A DNA stretch of 64,000 nucleotides from Streptomyces sp. ADI95-17 (GCF_003846175.1 NZ_ML123054.1:155585-219584); one strand, 5' to 3'; numbered from the stretch's first letter, positions 8,592 to 16,902 are shown. Notes: a model not told the origin generated them from the sequence alone. Numbers and translations are program-made.

Positions 8592-9125
8592 ATGAAGACC
8601 CAGATGATCGTGCTCAACGGCGGCTCCAGCTCCGGAAAATCAGGCATCGCCCGGTGCCTCCAGACGGTATTGCCGGATCCATGGCTGACGTTCGGGGTCG
8701 ACACACTGGTCGAGGCGATGCCCGCGTCCATGAGCGAGTCGGACGCGGGCATCGAGTTCGCCCCGGACGGCGAGGTGGTCGTCGGCGCGGAGTTCCGTAC
8801 GTTGGAGACGGCATGGATCGAGGGTGTCGCCACGATGGCCCGGGCCGGCGCCGGGATCATCGTGGACGAGGTGTTCCTCGGCGGTGCGGAGTCCCAGCAG
8901 CGGTGGCAGAAGGCGCTCGACGGACTCGGGGTGCTGTGGGTCGGAGTCCGGTGCGAGAGCGCCGTCGCCGCTGCCCGTGAGATCGCGCGGGGCGATCGCG
9001 TACCCGGCATGGCGGCAGCACAGGCGGAACTGGTCCACCGGGGTGTGACCTACGACCTGGAAGTGGACACGACGCGGAGCGAGCCCATCGAGTGTGCGCG
9101 GATCATCGCAGCTCACATCGTGTGA
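8592..9125 (+). CDS. Chloramphenicol 3-O-phosphotransferase homolog
   Basis: A 177-residue P-loop kinase closely resembling the CPT enzyme of Streptomyces venezuelae, which inactivates chloramphenicol by phosphorylating its primary hydroxyl. The Walker A loop is NGGSSSGKSG at 9-18, and the proposed catalytic base is Asp37 in LTFGVD. Further family blocks are VGAEFRTLE, ARAGAGIIVDEVFLGG, LWVGVRCE and ECARIIAAHIV. Length matches the 178-residue reference. No chloramphenicol biosynthetic or Cml efflux gene is nearby, so this is a free-standing resistance-type gene rather than a pathway self-protection gene. Confidence 0.9.
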   Translation: MKTQMIVLNGGSSSGKSGIARCLQTVLPDPWLTFGVDTLVEAMPASMSESDAGIEFAPDGEVVVGAEFRTLETAWIEGVATMARAGAGIIVDEVFLGGAESQQRWQKALDGLGVLWVGVRCESAVAAAREIARGDRVPGMAAAQAELVHRGVTYDLEVDTTRSEPIECARIIAAHIV

Positions 9126-9235
9126 CGGGGCTCGGCCCACCATCCCCACTGATCATTTCCGGCCACAGCGCGGCGCTTCACCGCACGATGCACCAAAGCG
9201 CACATCGCAGCACGGCACGGCGCACGTCACGGAAT

Positions 9236-9358
9236 GGCACACGTCACGTCACGGCACTGCGCACCCCGGCATGGCACACGTCACGGCACTGCGCACCCCG
9301 GCATGGCGCACGTCACGTCACGGCACTGCGTACCCCGGCATGGCGCACGTCACGGCAT
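9236..9358. repeat. Tandem repeat with alternating 37/32/37-bp units
   Basis: Units 9236-9272 (37 bp), 9273-9304 (32 bp) and 9305-9341 (37 bp) are followed by a 17-bp partial copy. They differ mainly by presence or absence of a 5-bp GTCAC step and by single A/G and C/T changes. The tract lies between two convergent genes and is not coding by any credible frame. Confidence 0.88.
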
Positions 9359-9372
9359 GGCGCACCATGGCA

Positions 9373-9852
9373 CTACGCGTCGCCGAGCTCCAGCTCACCG
9401 ACGACCTGGTCCCCGCTCGTCTCCCCGGTCAGCCGGAACCCGAGCCTGAAGTAGAACTGTTCGGGCCCGTGCTCACCGGGAACCCAGCTCACGGTCGCAC
9501 GCGTCTGTCCCCGCCGCCGGATCTCCTCGCACACCGCTTCCACGGCGAAACGGCCGTACCCCCGGCCCTGTTGATCGGCGGCGATGTTCAACCGCCAGAG
9601 TCCGGAGCGCAGCCTGTTGTCGTTCGGATCGTCCGGGTAGAAGCGGACGTCGAAGAAGGCCATGACGAAGCCCACGAGCTGATCGCCGTCGAGGATCAGC
9701 CGTGGCCAGGCGATGTCGGGGGTCGCGTAGGCCTGGGCGAGCGACCAGGCGACCGGCTTCACGAGTCCGTCCTGGTCGGGCCGTACTTTCAGTCGGCAGG
9801 CGGCCTCGACGTTGTCCGCCGTGATCTTTTCGAGTCGCAGTGATGAAGACAT
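9373..9852 (-). CDS. GNAT N-acetyltransferase
   Basis: A 159-residue acetyl-CoA-dependent acetyltransferase. The core is WRLNIAADQQGRGYGRFAVEA, giving the acetyl-CoA pyrophosphate loop Q-x-x-G-x-G/A, and the C-terminal block is GPEQFYFRLGFRLTGE. Earlier blocks PRLILDGDQLVGFVMAFFD and DNRLRSGLWRL resemble the diamine/spermidine acetyltransferase branch, but the acceptor is unknown. A TATAAG hexamer lies about 10-15 nt before the ATG with no clear ribosome site, so the transcript may be leaderless or nearly so. Confidence 0.85.
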   Translation of the reverse strand: MSSSLRLEKITADNVEAACRLKVRPDQDGLVKPVAWSLAQAYATPDIAWPRLILDGDQLVGFVMAFFDVRFYPDDPNDNRLRSGLWRLNIAADQQGRGYGRFAVEAVCEEIRRRGQTRATVSWVPGEHGPEQFYFRLGFRLTGETSGDQVVGELELGDA

Positions 9853-9999
9853 GCGCGCAACTTATAGACGGATGCGCCGCCGCATCGAACGGATATCCGC
9901 CTTCGCCGACCCTGCCGTCGCCCGGTCCGCAACGCCGGGATGCCCGGCGCCGCCGGAGCGGCGGAACCGGGCATCCAGTGAACTCCCCTTGCAAGAAGG

Positions 10000-10908
10000 T
10001 CAGTTCGCGGGGGCCTGGTAGAGGCCCCGGCCGGCGCGGTGGGCCCGGGAGGTGGCGACGAGCCGGTCCAGGGTGCTGCGAACGGTGTTGATGCCGTTGG
10101 GGGTGAGCTCGCGCCCCAGGGCCTTCGTCACGTCACGGGCGCGGACCGGCTTGTTGCCGGCCTCGGCGAGCACCTTCATGGTCAGCTCGGTGAGGCTGCC
10201 GCTGTCGTCGACGGCCGGTGCGGGGGTCGACGCGGTCGCGGTGGACGCGGCCTTCTTCGGCGCGCGGGCCTTCGCCGGCTTGGCGGCCTTGGTCGCCTTG
10301 GCCGGTGCGGCGGACTTGGTGTCCTTCACCGTCCGGGTCGCCCTGGTCGCCTTGGTCGCCTTGGCGGGCGCGGCGGCCTCCGTGTCCTCGGTGCCCTTGC
10401 TGTCCTCGGCGTCCTTGACCTCCTCGACGGGCTTGGCGGCGGCCTTCTTGCTCTGGCCGCGCTGAGCCCTCGGCTTGGCTGCGGCCTGCTTGCGGCCCTT
10501 GGGTGCGGCGGGCGCCTTTCGGGCGGTGCGGCGCGCGGGGGTGGTCGCCGCCTCCTCCTGCGGGGCCTCCGCCTGGGCGGCGGAGTCCACGGAATCCTGC
10601 GCCTGCTGCGGAATCCGGGCAGCCGGAACGCTCGCCGCCCCGGCCTCGGCGGCCGCTGCGCTCTCGGCCTCCTCGGCCTTGACGTCCTCGGCCACGTCGG
10701 CAGTCGCGGTGGGCGCGGGGGCAGTGGCGGGGGAGGCCGACAGGGCGCGCAGTGCGGTCAACGCGGTACGCACCGACTCCAGGCGCTCGGTGACGGTCGC
10801 GAGTTCCTTCTCCAGGCTCTGCTGGTGCTGCTCCAGTCGCGGAAGTTCCGCCTCCAGCAAGGTAGTTGTGGCATCGATGGTGACCAGTGTGTTGGTCTCG
10901 GAGGTCAT
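10000..10908 (-). CDS. Histone-H1-like Lys/Ala-rich DNA-binding protein with winged helix
   Basis: A 302-residue protein with three regions. Residues ~15-55 form a coiled coil (LLEAELPRLEQHQQSLEKEL). Residues ~60-220 are disordered and Ala/Pro/Lys-rich with many AKATKA and KKAA motifs like eukaryotic H1 tails. The last ~65 residues (LTELTMKVLAEAGNKPVRARD and onward to LYQAPAN) look like a winged helix. This suggests a nucleoid-associated or regulatory protein that oligomerises through the coil and coats DNA with the tail. The ATG at 10908 has AGAAGGGCG upstream. It is a single gene with a long 5' region. Role inferred, not established. Confidence 0.75.
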   Translation of the reverse strand: MTSETNTLVTIDATTTLLEAELPRLEQHQQSLEKELATVTERLESVRTALTALRALSASPATAPAPTATADVAEDVKAEEAESAAAAEAGAASVPAARIPQQAQDSVDSAAQAEAPQEEAATTPARRTARKAPAAPKGRKQAAAKPRAQRGQSKKAAAKPVEEVKDAEDSKGTEDTEAAAPAKATKATRATRTVKDTKSAAPAKATKAAKPAKARAPKKAASTATASTPAPAVDDSGSLTELTMKVLAEAGNKPVRARDVTKALGRELTPNGINTVRSTLDRLVATSRAHRAGRGLYQAPAN

Positions 10909-11300
10909 GTTGTCGCCCTTCTGTCCCGGCCGACCGTTGGTGACCGATGTATCGCAGGGTAAGGGGTGTTGTGTTGTGGCCGGAAATCGCCTCTCGGTAA
11001 CGAACTGTTCAAGCGGCACCACCGCACTGGCCGCCAGTCTCCCGAAAGTCCTGGCCCTGTGCCCAGCAGATGGCGTGGGTGGCACTCGTTTGGCGGCATC
11101 CGTCACTGCGTGGCAATCGCATCCCTCGCTCAACTCCACTGCGCGAAAGGGACGGAACAGAGGTGTCCCCCGACTCCGCCGGGGAGTCGGGGGACGAGCA
11201 GTGCAAGGAGCGAAAGACCGAAGGGGCGAGAGACTGAAGAGGCGAGAGGCCGAAGGAACGTGGGGTCGAAGGAACGTGGGGTCGAAGGGGCCTGGGGCCG
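10909..11300. other. Intergenic region, 392 bp
   Basis: No credible gene was found. It holds the upstream region of the H1-like gene, a strong hairpin at 11165-11195 (listed separately) and a purine-rich stretch (11215-11290) with two adjacent copies of CGAAGGAACGTGGGGT. Confidence 0.6.
11165..11195. terminator. Perfect 13-bp hairpin downstream of MFS gene
   Basis: Arms GTCCCCCGACTCC and GGAGTCGGGGGAC enclose a 5-nt loop. It lies 106 bp beyond the stop codon of the leftward MFS gene and 257 bp before the start of the next leftward gene. This is the likely terminator of the MFS transcript; no T-tract follows, as is usual in Streptomyces. Confidence 0.7.
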
Positions 11301-12638
11301 TCAGCCGTTCTGGCTCACCGGCGCGGACCCGTTGGGATGACTGATGCCGGTCGCCCCGGCACCCCCGGCACCCCCGGCACCCCCGGCATCCGCGGCATCC
11401 GCGGAATCCGCGGCACCCCCGGCATCCGCGGAATCCGCGGCATCCGCGCGCTCCGGCCGACCGGCCTTCGTCGCGCTTCGCTCCCCGCCGCGTTCCAGCC
11501 TCAGCCGCAGGCCCATGACGAGCAGCGCGGCGATCGCGAACCCGGCTCCGACCCAAGGCAGTTGCCGGGCACCGTGCTCCGCCAGGACCCAGCCACCGAC
11601 GGCGGTGCCCACGGTGATGCCGAGGTTGGAGAACGAGATGAAAAGGCTGTTGCCGAACTCGGGCGCATCGCTCGCGTCTCGTCCCAGCCAGCTCTGGCTC
11701 ACGATGAGGCCGCCGGAATGCACGGCGCCCCAGACCAGGACCGCCGGAACCATCGGGGCGAACAGCGGGCCGACCGCGTAGAGAAGGACGTAGACCAGCA
11801 GGCACAGGACCGGGTAGGCGACCACGGTCCGGATGACACTGCGTCGCAGCAGGCTGCCGAAGGCGAAGTTCCCGAGGATCATCACGATGCCGAACGCCAT
11901 CAGCATGGCGCTGACCCACGTACCGCCCATGTGCGTGACCTGACCCAGGTACTCCGCGAAGTAGCCGTAGACCGAGAACATCGCCGCGAAGACGAGCACG
12001 ACCGACACGATGGTCAGCCACATCCGGGGCCGCTTGAGAACGCTCAACTGCGCACCGTACGAGGTCCGCCCGCCTTGCCCGGCCGGCATCGACGGCACGA
12101 ACCGCAGAATGCCGAGGAAGGCGATCAGGTTGACGAGCGCACCGAACCAGAAGGCCGACGACAGGGACAGATGTTCGGCGAGGTACGAGGTCAACGGCAC
12201 ACCGAACGCGAAGCCGACGGTGACCCCCGCGAACACGGTCGTCGTGGCCCGGGTCGCGTCCTTCGCGGGTACCAGCCGCGCGGCGGTGGCGAGCGCGACC
12301 GCGAAGAACACGGGATGGAAGAGCGCGGGAATGACGCGGAAGGCGAGCATCACCTCGTACTGCGTGGTGAGCGCGTAGACGGCGTTGGAGACGGCGAACA
12401 CCGCGATCGCGGCGGCGAGCACCTTCTTGCGGTCGATGCCGGAGGCGAGCAGCGTGGTGAACGGCCCGGACACCGCGATGACCAGGGCGAACACTCCGAC
12501 GAGCCAGCCGGCGGTGGACGGTGTGACGCCGAGTTCGGCCGACACCTGGGGGAGCACACCGACCATGCCCATTTCGGTGGTGATGATCCCGAACACGCCG
12601 AGGGCGAGCACGAGGACGGTGAGGGAGGTCTTTCTCAT
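11301..12638 (-). CDS. MFS transporter, DHA1 inner-membrane type
   Basis: A 445-residue 12-helix major facilitator of the AraJ/YdhP-like group. It starts MRKTSLTVLVLALGVFGIIT; motif A is LASGIDRKKVLAAAIAVFA and motif C-like PALFHPVFFAVALATAARL follows. The last ~50 residues are a repetitive Ala/Asp/Gly tail made by near-perfect 9-bp and 15-bp repeats at 11350-11450, so the cytoplasmic C-terminus is probably variable between strains. An operator-like sequence 26 bp upstream matches one in front of the ArsR gene 2.3 kb away, suggesting control by that regulator. The substrate is unknown. Confidence 0.88.
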   Translation of the reverse strand: MRKTSLTVLVLALGVFGIITTEMGMVGVLPQVSAELGVTPSTAGWLVGVFALVIAVSGPFTTLLASGIDRKKVLAAAIAVFAVSNAVYALTTQYEVMLAFRVIPALFHPVFFAVALATAARLVPAKDATRATTTVFAGVTVGFAFGVPLTSYLAEHLSLSSAFWFGALVNLIAFLGILRFVPSMPAGQGGRTSYGAQLSVLKRPRMWLTIVSVVLVFAAMFSVYGYFAEYLGQVTHMGGTWVSAMLMAFGIVMILGNFAFGSLLRRSVIRTVVAYPVLCLLVYVLLYAVGPLFAPMVPAVLVWGAVHSGGLIVSQSWLGRDASDAPEFGNSLFISFSNLGITVGTAVGGWVLAEHGARQLPWVGAGFAIAALLVMGLRLRLERGGERSATKAGRPERADAADSADAGGAADSADAADAGGAGGAGGAGATGISHPNGSAPVSQNG

Positions 12639-12663
12639 CGGAACGATCAGAACCTTTCAATAA

Positions 12664-12684
12664 ATCTAGAAAAGTAGATGCATT
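12664..12684. promoter_or_regulatory. Putative ArsR operator upstream of MFS gene
   Basis: A dyad ATCTA-GAAAAG-TAGAT followed by GCATT. It matches the sequence at 14961-14981 (read on the opposite strand) at 18 of 21 positions. It lies 26 bp before the MFS start, where it would overlap the promoter. Binding is inferred from the shared sequence and gene context. Confidence 0.6.
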
Positions 12685-12840
12685 GCATCGTGGGGATGGG
12701 TTGCGCCGTGGGGATGGGACGCCCGGCCGGCCCCGGCCCTCGGCCCGGGCGTCACGTATCGACGGACACGTGACGCAATACAAGGGGCGAGGCGGAGGCG
12801 CGGGCCGTGATCAATGAGTGGCCGGTCGGTCGATTTGCTG

Positions 12841-14412
12841 TCAAGTTCCCTGGCTCTGTTGCCACTTCGGGAACACCGAGGTCAGGAACGCCTCGCCGCG
12901 GGACGCACTTCCCGTGGAGTAGTTGCAGGAGAACGAATCGGGCCAACTCGGGTTGAACTTGAGCAGCATGACCGTGGCGTTGCTCTGGGCGGTGGCGGCG
13001 TCGACGCCCAGCTTGTCCATCATCCAGTCGAAGACGGCGTTGCGACGCTGCTCCTCGCGGACGACCGCATCGCCGCCGCCCTTCACCCGGCCCGCGGCGT
13101 TCACGATTCCCGCGCGCTGCATGTCCTCCTTGAAGGAGATGCCCATCTGCTGCCAGTTCCCCTCCCACATGGCGCGGTTCGCCGCGGCCTGCTGCTTCAG
13201 CTGGTCGGCCTGCTGCTGTGTGAGGGGCGCGGCATTGGCGTTGGCCAGTTTCATCCCGGCGATGACGGTGGGGTCGAGCGACAGGTAGACGGACTCGCCG
13301 AACTGCGGGAACAGGGCGTCCCAGCTGGTCTTGTTCAGGACGTGGCCCTCGCTGGCGGTGGCGGTGATGTCCACGGCCCCGATGGGATTCCCCTGTGAGT
13401 ACAGGACGTAGTCCGGCCGGGTGGAGCCGAACGTCACCTGCGTGGCGAAGTACGTCCCCGCGGGAAGCGTGGGCCGTCCGGCGCCTTCCAGGCGGGCCTG
13501 GGCGACGGATTCGATCGCGTAGCCGAACTCCTTGGAGATGCCACCGCTCCGGCCGTTGGCATGGAAGTCCTGCCAGACCTCGACCCAACGCTTCGTGTAG
13601 CCGTCGTAGTCACTGAGCGGGCCCAGTTGCGGGGCGGTGGTCACGTAGTTGTAGGCCCACTCCACCGCCCTGTCGACGGCCTCGAAGAAGCCCTCGAACA
13701 GGGCCGTTTCGGCTGTGCCCGGGGTGCCCTTCTTGATCTTCACGATGCGACGCTGCAACTCGGCGTCACCGCCGACGTGTGCCCTGCCCGCCGGCTGTTC
13801 CGAGGCATGCTCGACGGACTGCACCGGCCCCGCGAGCGCACGGGAGGCGTTCGCCTCGGCCTCGCGCTCGAAGCGGTCACCGGGGTCGGAGATCCGGAGC
13901 CCGGCCCCGTTGTCGGTGCCCGGGACCGGCCCCTGGCGCTGCTGGATCACATGGGTCAGCTCGTGGGCCAGGGTGTGCCGATCGCCACCGCCGGCACCGA
14001 GCACGATGTGACTGCCCGAGGTGTACGCATGGGCGCCCACCTCCGCGGCGGACGCGCGGGCGGCGCTGTCCGTGTGCACACGTACGTCGCCGAAGTCGGC
14101 CCCGAGCCGGCTCTCCATCTCCTGCCGCACCGCCCCGTCCAAGGGCCTGCCGGGCCTCCGCAGAACGTCGTGGACCGAGGAGCGCTGGACGGAAGCCTCG
14201 CCCTCCTGCCCCTGCCGGAGCATCCGCAGGACGACCGCGTTGCCGACGCTCCGCTGCAGAGGGGAGAGCGACGGAGCCTGCGCACCGTCGACGCGCATCG
14301 ACGGCGCCGCGGACGCGCCTTCCCGAGCGGACAGCTCGTCCTTCCGGCTTTCGGACTTCCGGCTTTCGTTCTTCCGGCTCTCGATGTCCGAGGCCGAGAC
14401 ACGGGCTCGCAA
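12841..14412 (-). CDS. DUF4157 (eCIS-core type) metalloprotease-like protein, toxin candidate
   Basis: A 523-residue multidomain protein. The TTG at 14412 is chosen because AAGGAG lies five nt upstream; no other start is as good. Residues ~14-28 are three ESRK(N/S/D) repeats, ~50-65 the motif SPLQRSVGNAVVLRMLR, and ~95-165 the DUF4157 domain with zinc-binding HELTH at 150-154 (HTLAHELTHVIQQ). The second half is unrelated and contains TRPDYVLYSQGNPIGAVDIT, which has the spacing of a PD-(D/E)xK-like nuclease or deaminase-like toxin core, followed by a helical C-terminus. DUF4157 proteins are typical cargo or partners of extracellular contractile injection systems, but none is in this window. 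It lies between an ArsR gene and the pump that gene probably controls. Confidence 0.75.
   Translation of the reverse strand: MRARVSASDIESRKNESRKSESRKDELSAREGASAAPSMRVDGAQAPSLSPLQRSVGNAVVLRMLRQGQEGEASVQRSSVHDVLRRPGRPLDGAVRQEMESRLGADFGDVRVHTDSAARASAAEVGAHAYTSGSHIVLGAGGGDRHTLAHELTHVIQQRQGPVPGTDNGAGLRISDPGDRFEREAEANASRALAGPVQSVEHASEQPAGRAHVGGDAELQRRIVKIKKGTPGTAETALFEGFFEAVDRAVEWAYNYVTTAPQLGPLSDYDGYTKRWVEVWQDFHANGRSGGISKEFGYAIESVAQARLEGAGRPTLPAGTYFATQVTFGSTRPDYVLYSQGNPIGAVDITATASEGHVLNKTSWDALFPQFGESVYLSLDPTVIAGMKLANANAAPLTQQQADQLKQQAAANRAMWEGNWQQMGISFKEDMQRAGIVNAAGRVKGGGDAVVREEQRRNAVFDWMMDKLGVDAATAQSNATVMLLKFNPSWPDSFSCNYSTGSASRGEAFLTSVFPKWQQSQGT
14339..14383. repeat. Three 15-bp repeats in DUF4157 gene
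   Basis: Three tandem 15-bp units encode ESRKN-ESRKS-ESRKD near the N-terminus of the DUF4157 protein. The third base positions differ little between copies, which suggests recent expansion. Confidence 0.75.
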
Positions 14413-14629
14413 GTTCGCTCCTTCCGGCAGTTCTCGTCGACAGCGATACAAGGTGCGGGCGGTGGCGGGGGAGCGGACATCGGCAGGGACACGGCACAAC
14501 ACCGCCCGCCCAGAATGTCAGCCCACCCGGCCGCGCCGACAGACCCGGGAGGGAAGACCTGGGGGCATTCCTCGTGCCCCCTTCCCGCACCGGGCAGTCT
14601 CGGCCCGAGCCGGAAGGGGATCGCGCGGC

Positions 14630-14941
14630 CTACAACTCGTCACGAACGTACGCGGCGAACTCGGCGATCACCGGCTCGTTGCGCCGGTAGTACGTCCACT
14701 TGCCGATGCGCTCCGAGACGAGCAGCCCCGCGTCCTTCAGCGTCTGCAGATACCCCGAGACCACCGACTGCGCCAGCCCGGCCCGCTTCTGGATGTCACC
14801 GACACACACCCCGATGTGGAATCCGAGCCCCTGCTGCCGGTAGGAGTCCTCGTCGAAGAACTTCTCCGGCTCCCTCAGCCACTGCATGAACTGCAGCCGC
14901 GCGGGATTGGCGAGCGCCTTGTGCACGGCCAGGGGGTCCAT
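14630..14941 (-). CDS. ArsR-family winged-helix regulator
   Basis: A 103-residue regulator, MDPLAVHKALANPARLQFM onward, with the ArsR winged helix at ~45-90 (VGDIQKRAGLAQSVVSGYLQ, then LLVSERIGKWTYYRR as the wing). The metal-binding ELCVCDL motif of ArsR/SmtB is absent; only a single cysteine (GVCVGDI) is present, so a redox or organic ligand is more likely than a metal. The ATG at 14941 has GGAGAGG upstream. Its own upstream region carries the operator-like sequence shared with the MFS gene, consistent with autorepression and control of export. Confidence 0.88.
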   Translation of the reverse strand: MDPLAVHKALANPARLQFMQWLREPEKFFDEDSYRQQGLGFHIGVCVGDIQKRAGLAQSVVSGYLQTLKDAGLLVSERIGKWTYYRRNEPVIAEFAAYVRDEL

Positions 14942-14960
14942 TGGTTCGCCTCTCCGAAGG

Positions 14961-14981
14961 AATGCATCTAGTTTTCGCGAT
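14961..14981. promoter_or_regulatory. Putative ArsR autoregulatory operator
   Basis: The sequence AATGCATCTAG-TTTTC-GCGAT, 20 bp before the ArsR start. Its reverse complement matches 12664-12684 at 18 of 21 positions including the continuous block TAGATGCATT. The core is an imperfect dyad around GAAAA. Confidence 0.6.
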
Positions 14982-15191
14982 ATGTAGCGCCAAGTCAAGT
15001 CGAGAGACCCCCACCAGGTCAGCCACGGAGGCGCCGGCCGACCGGAGGCCCTGGGGCAGAAACCCCCGTCCCAGGCGCCGGCCCGCGACTAGGGTCGCTC
15101 AGGTCTCAGACGACACACGGCCGCGCGACAGGCCCCACGGGCTTCACGCGGCCGACCAGAATTCCCCGCCGGCTGCCGCAGACGGAGCCCC

Positions 15192-15581
15192 GTGACACGC
15201 ACCGCACACCACGTCCCCCCTTCGCGGGCCACAATGACCTACGCCGACGGCCCGAACCTGCCCTGGCATTCGGTGACCCTGGGCGACCTCCGGTACAGCA
15301 CCCGAAGCCTCACCGAGGCAACGTTCCAGGCCCGCAGGCCCGTCCCGCAGATCATCCGCCGCCGGGTCGACGTCTACCGCTTCCCCCGCCACAACCGCGA
15401 CCGAGGCATCTCGCGCGCCTCCACCCTGGAAGAACGCCGATCCCGCCAACGCCTCCGCGCCCAGACAGGCCTCCTCCGACGCCTGCTGAACACTCCCACC
15501 GGTGAACTCACCCTCGAAGCCGCAGACACAATCGAAATCCCCCCGCCGAAGCACCGGCACGGCACCCTCTGGCAGGCCTGA
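15192..15581 (+). CDS. Hypothetical basic protein
   Basis: A 129-residue protein without a recognised domain. The GTG at 15192 has CGGAG upstream; an ATG at 15234 (MTYADGPNLPWHSVTLGDL) is an alternative. It is very rich in arginine (IIRRRVDVYRFPRHNRDRG, LEERRSRQRLRAQTG), with no signal or membrane segment. It opens the accessory region and could be a nucleic-acid-binding or element-borne protein, but there is no direct evidence. Confidence 0.5.
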   Translation: MTRTAHHVPPSRATMTYADGPNLPWHSVTLGDLRYSTRSLTEATFQARRPVPQIIRRRVDVYRFPRHNRDRGISRASTLEERRSRQRLRAQTGLLRRLLNTPTGELTLEAADTIEIPPPKHRHGTLWQA

Positions 15582-15885
15582 CCGGGCAGCGGGGGCTCGG
15601 GGGTCTGCGTTGCGGAGCGCCCGCGCGGGGCGGCCGAACCGGCGCCTGCGGCCACGGCAGCAACGGACGACGTGCGGACACGCCACATCGTCGCCGCGGC
15701 AGCAGGTGCGGCCAATATGGCGATCGAGGCGCGAAGTCCCGTACACGTGGCGGGACATGGAATCGGTGCTGTACGGTGACGAGGTCATCACGCTCTGTGT
15801 GCCCGTGTGTACATGGGGCGGCCCCCGGCGGTGCGCCAACACCAACCCGAGGGCCTACACCACCAGTGGGAAAGAGCCACCGGAA
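15582..15885. other. Intergenic region, 304 bp
   Basis: No gene recognised. An in-frame ATG at 15757 could extend the next gene upstream, but the encoded residues (MESVLYGDEVITLCVP) precede a more conserved-looking start at 15886. TGTACA and GTACAC elements near 15750-15815 may belong to the promoter. Confidence 0.5.
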
Positions 15886-16902
15886 ATGTTGCGTCATGCT
15901 ATCGCGCCGTCCGCGCGCTATACGAAGGCATCGCACGATGTCGTACGCCACCCACGCCTGAGCAGTGACGCGAAGATCCTGCTCCTGTACGTACAGGGCC
16001 TCCCGGATAACGCCGCCTTCCAGCCCTTGGGCGAACTGGCCCGGAAGCTGGGTATCAAGGGCCGCGCGTACCAGAAGGCGAAGGGACAGCTCGTCGAGTA
16101 CGGGTACGTCCACGAATGGCGAAGCCAGGGCGACGGGGGACGCTGGATCACCGAGCAACTGGTCGCGAACAACCCCCTGACGAGTGAGCAGGCTTGCCAC
16201 GCGCGGGCAACCCCGCCCGCCGCCTCTCCCGTAGCCTTTCCCGCAGCCCGGTCCACGGCCCCGCCCGCCCCTCGGTCACCGAGTACGCACTCTCCGACGG
16301 TCGGCACGCCGATTGCCCCGACGGCCGGTGGCTATGAACCGGTAGAAGACCACAGTGATAAGACCACTCCCCACCCACCCTCCGAACCGGAGCGGCCGGC
16401 CGCGACGGCGTCCCCGGCAGCGGATCCGACCCTGCTGGCCCGAGCCGAGCGAGTGCTGCTCTCCCTGCGCCACTCCCGCCGCGAACTGCACCTGGGCGTA
16501 CGCGAGGCCGCGCAGCTGGCCGTCGAGGCGGTGAAGTGGCTGGAGCGCGGCCTGGGCGAGTCCGACCTTCGCCAGGCCCTGCTTGCCGAACGCCCGAAAG
16601 AAGGCGTGCGCTCGGCGGTCGGCTTCCTCCGCTACCGCCTCGCCCAGAAGCTTCCCGAGACCCGCGCCGTCTCCTGGCCCTACGAGCCCGTACGCCCCCG
16701 CGAGCTCGTCGAATGCAAGGGCCCGGGCGAGAAGCACACCTTCCGCCCCTTGCTGGACGAGACGGAATGCACCCCGTGCCGCCTGAACGCAGCGAACGTC
16801 GTATACCCAGCAGCCCCATCCTCGGAGCCCGAGCATCTGCCGTGGCGAAAGCGCTTCGCAAAGATCAACACGACATCGGCGGCCGCACCGGGCGTGGGCT
16901 GA
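15886..16902 (+). CDS. Helix-turn-helix replication/regulatory protein
   Basis: A 338-residue protein common in Streptomyces accessory regions. Residues 1-100 form a winged helix of the replication-initiator type: SARYTKASHDVVRHPRLSSD, then DAKILLLYVQGLPDNAAFQPL, LARKLGIKGRAYQKAKGQL and EYGYVHEWR. A disordered Pro/Ala/Ser linker (~105-185) follows, then a helical domain (LLSLRHSRRELHLGVREAAQ) and a C-terminal CxxC-like knuckle (ETECTPCRLN) that may bind zinc. The ATG at 15886 fits the start of homologous sequence. No replication origin is visible nearby, so a regulatory role is equally possible. Confidence 0.7.
   Translation: MLRHAIAPSARYTKASHDVVRHPRLSSDAKILLLYVQGLPDNAAFQPLGELARKLGIKGRAYQKAKGQLVEYGYVHEWRSQGDGGRWITEQLVANNPLTSEQACHARATPPAASPVAFPAARSTAPPAPRSPSTHSPTVGTPIAPTAGGYEPVEDHSDKTTPHPPSEPERPAATASPAADPTLLARAERVLLSLRHSRRELHLGVREAAQLAVEAVKWLERGLGESDLRQALLAERPKEGVRSAVGFLRYRLAQKLPETRAVSWPYEPVRPRELVECKGPGEKHTFRPLLDETECTPCRLNAANVVYPAAPSSEPEHLPWRKRFAKINTTSAAAPGVG

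Noticed and set aside
8540..8592. Promoter TTGACC ... TTTACT before the phosphotransferase gene
   Set aside because: The spacing between the boxes is about 29 bp, too long for a sigma-70-type promoter.
9236..9358. CRISPR-like array
   Set aside because: Units are directly tandem without unique spacers, and no cas gene is near.
12010..12378. Long frame opposite the MFS gene
   Set aside because: It is a GC-bias shadow frame of a clear membrane transporter.
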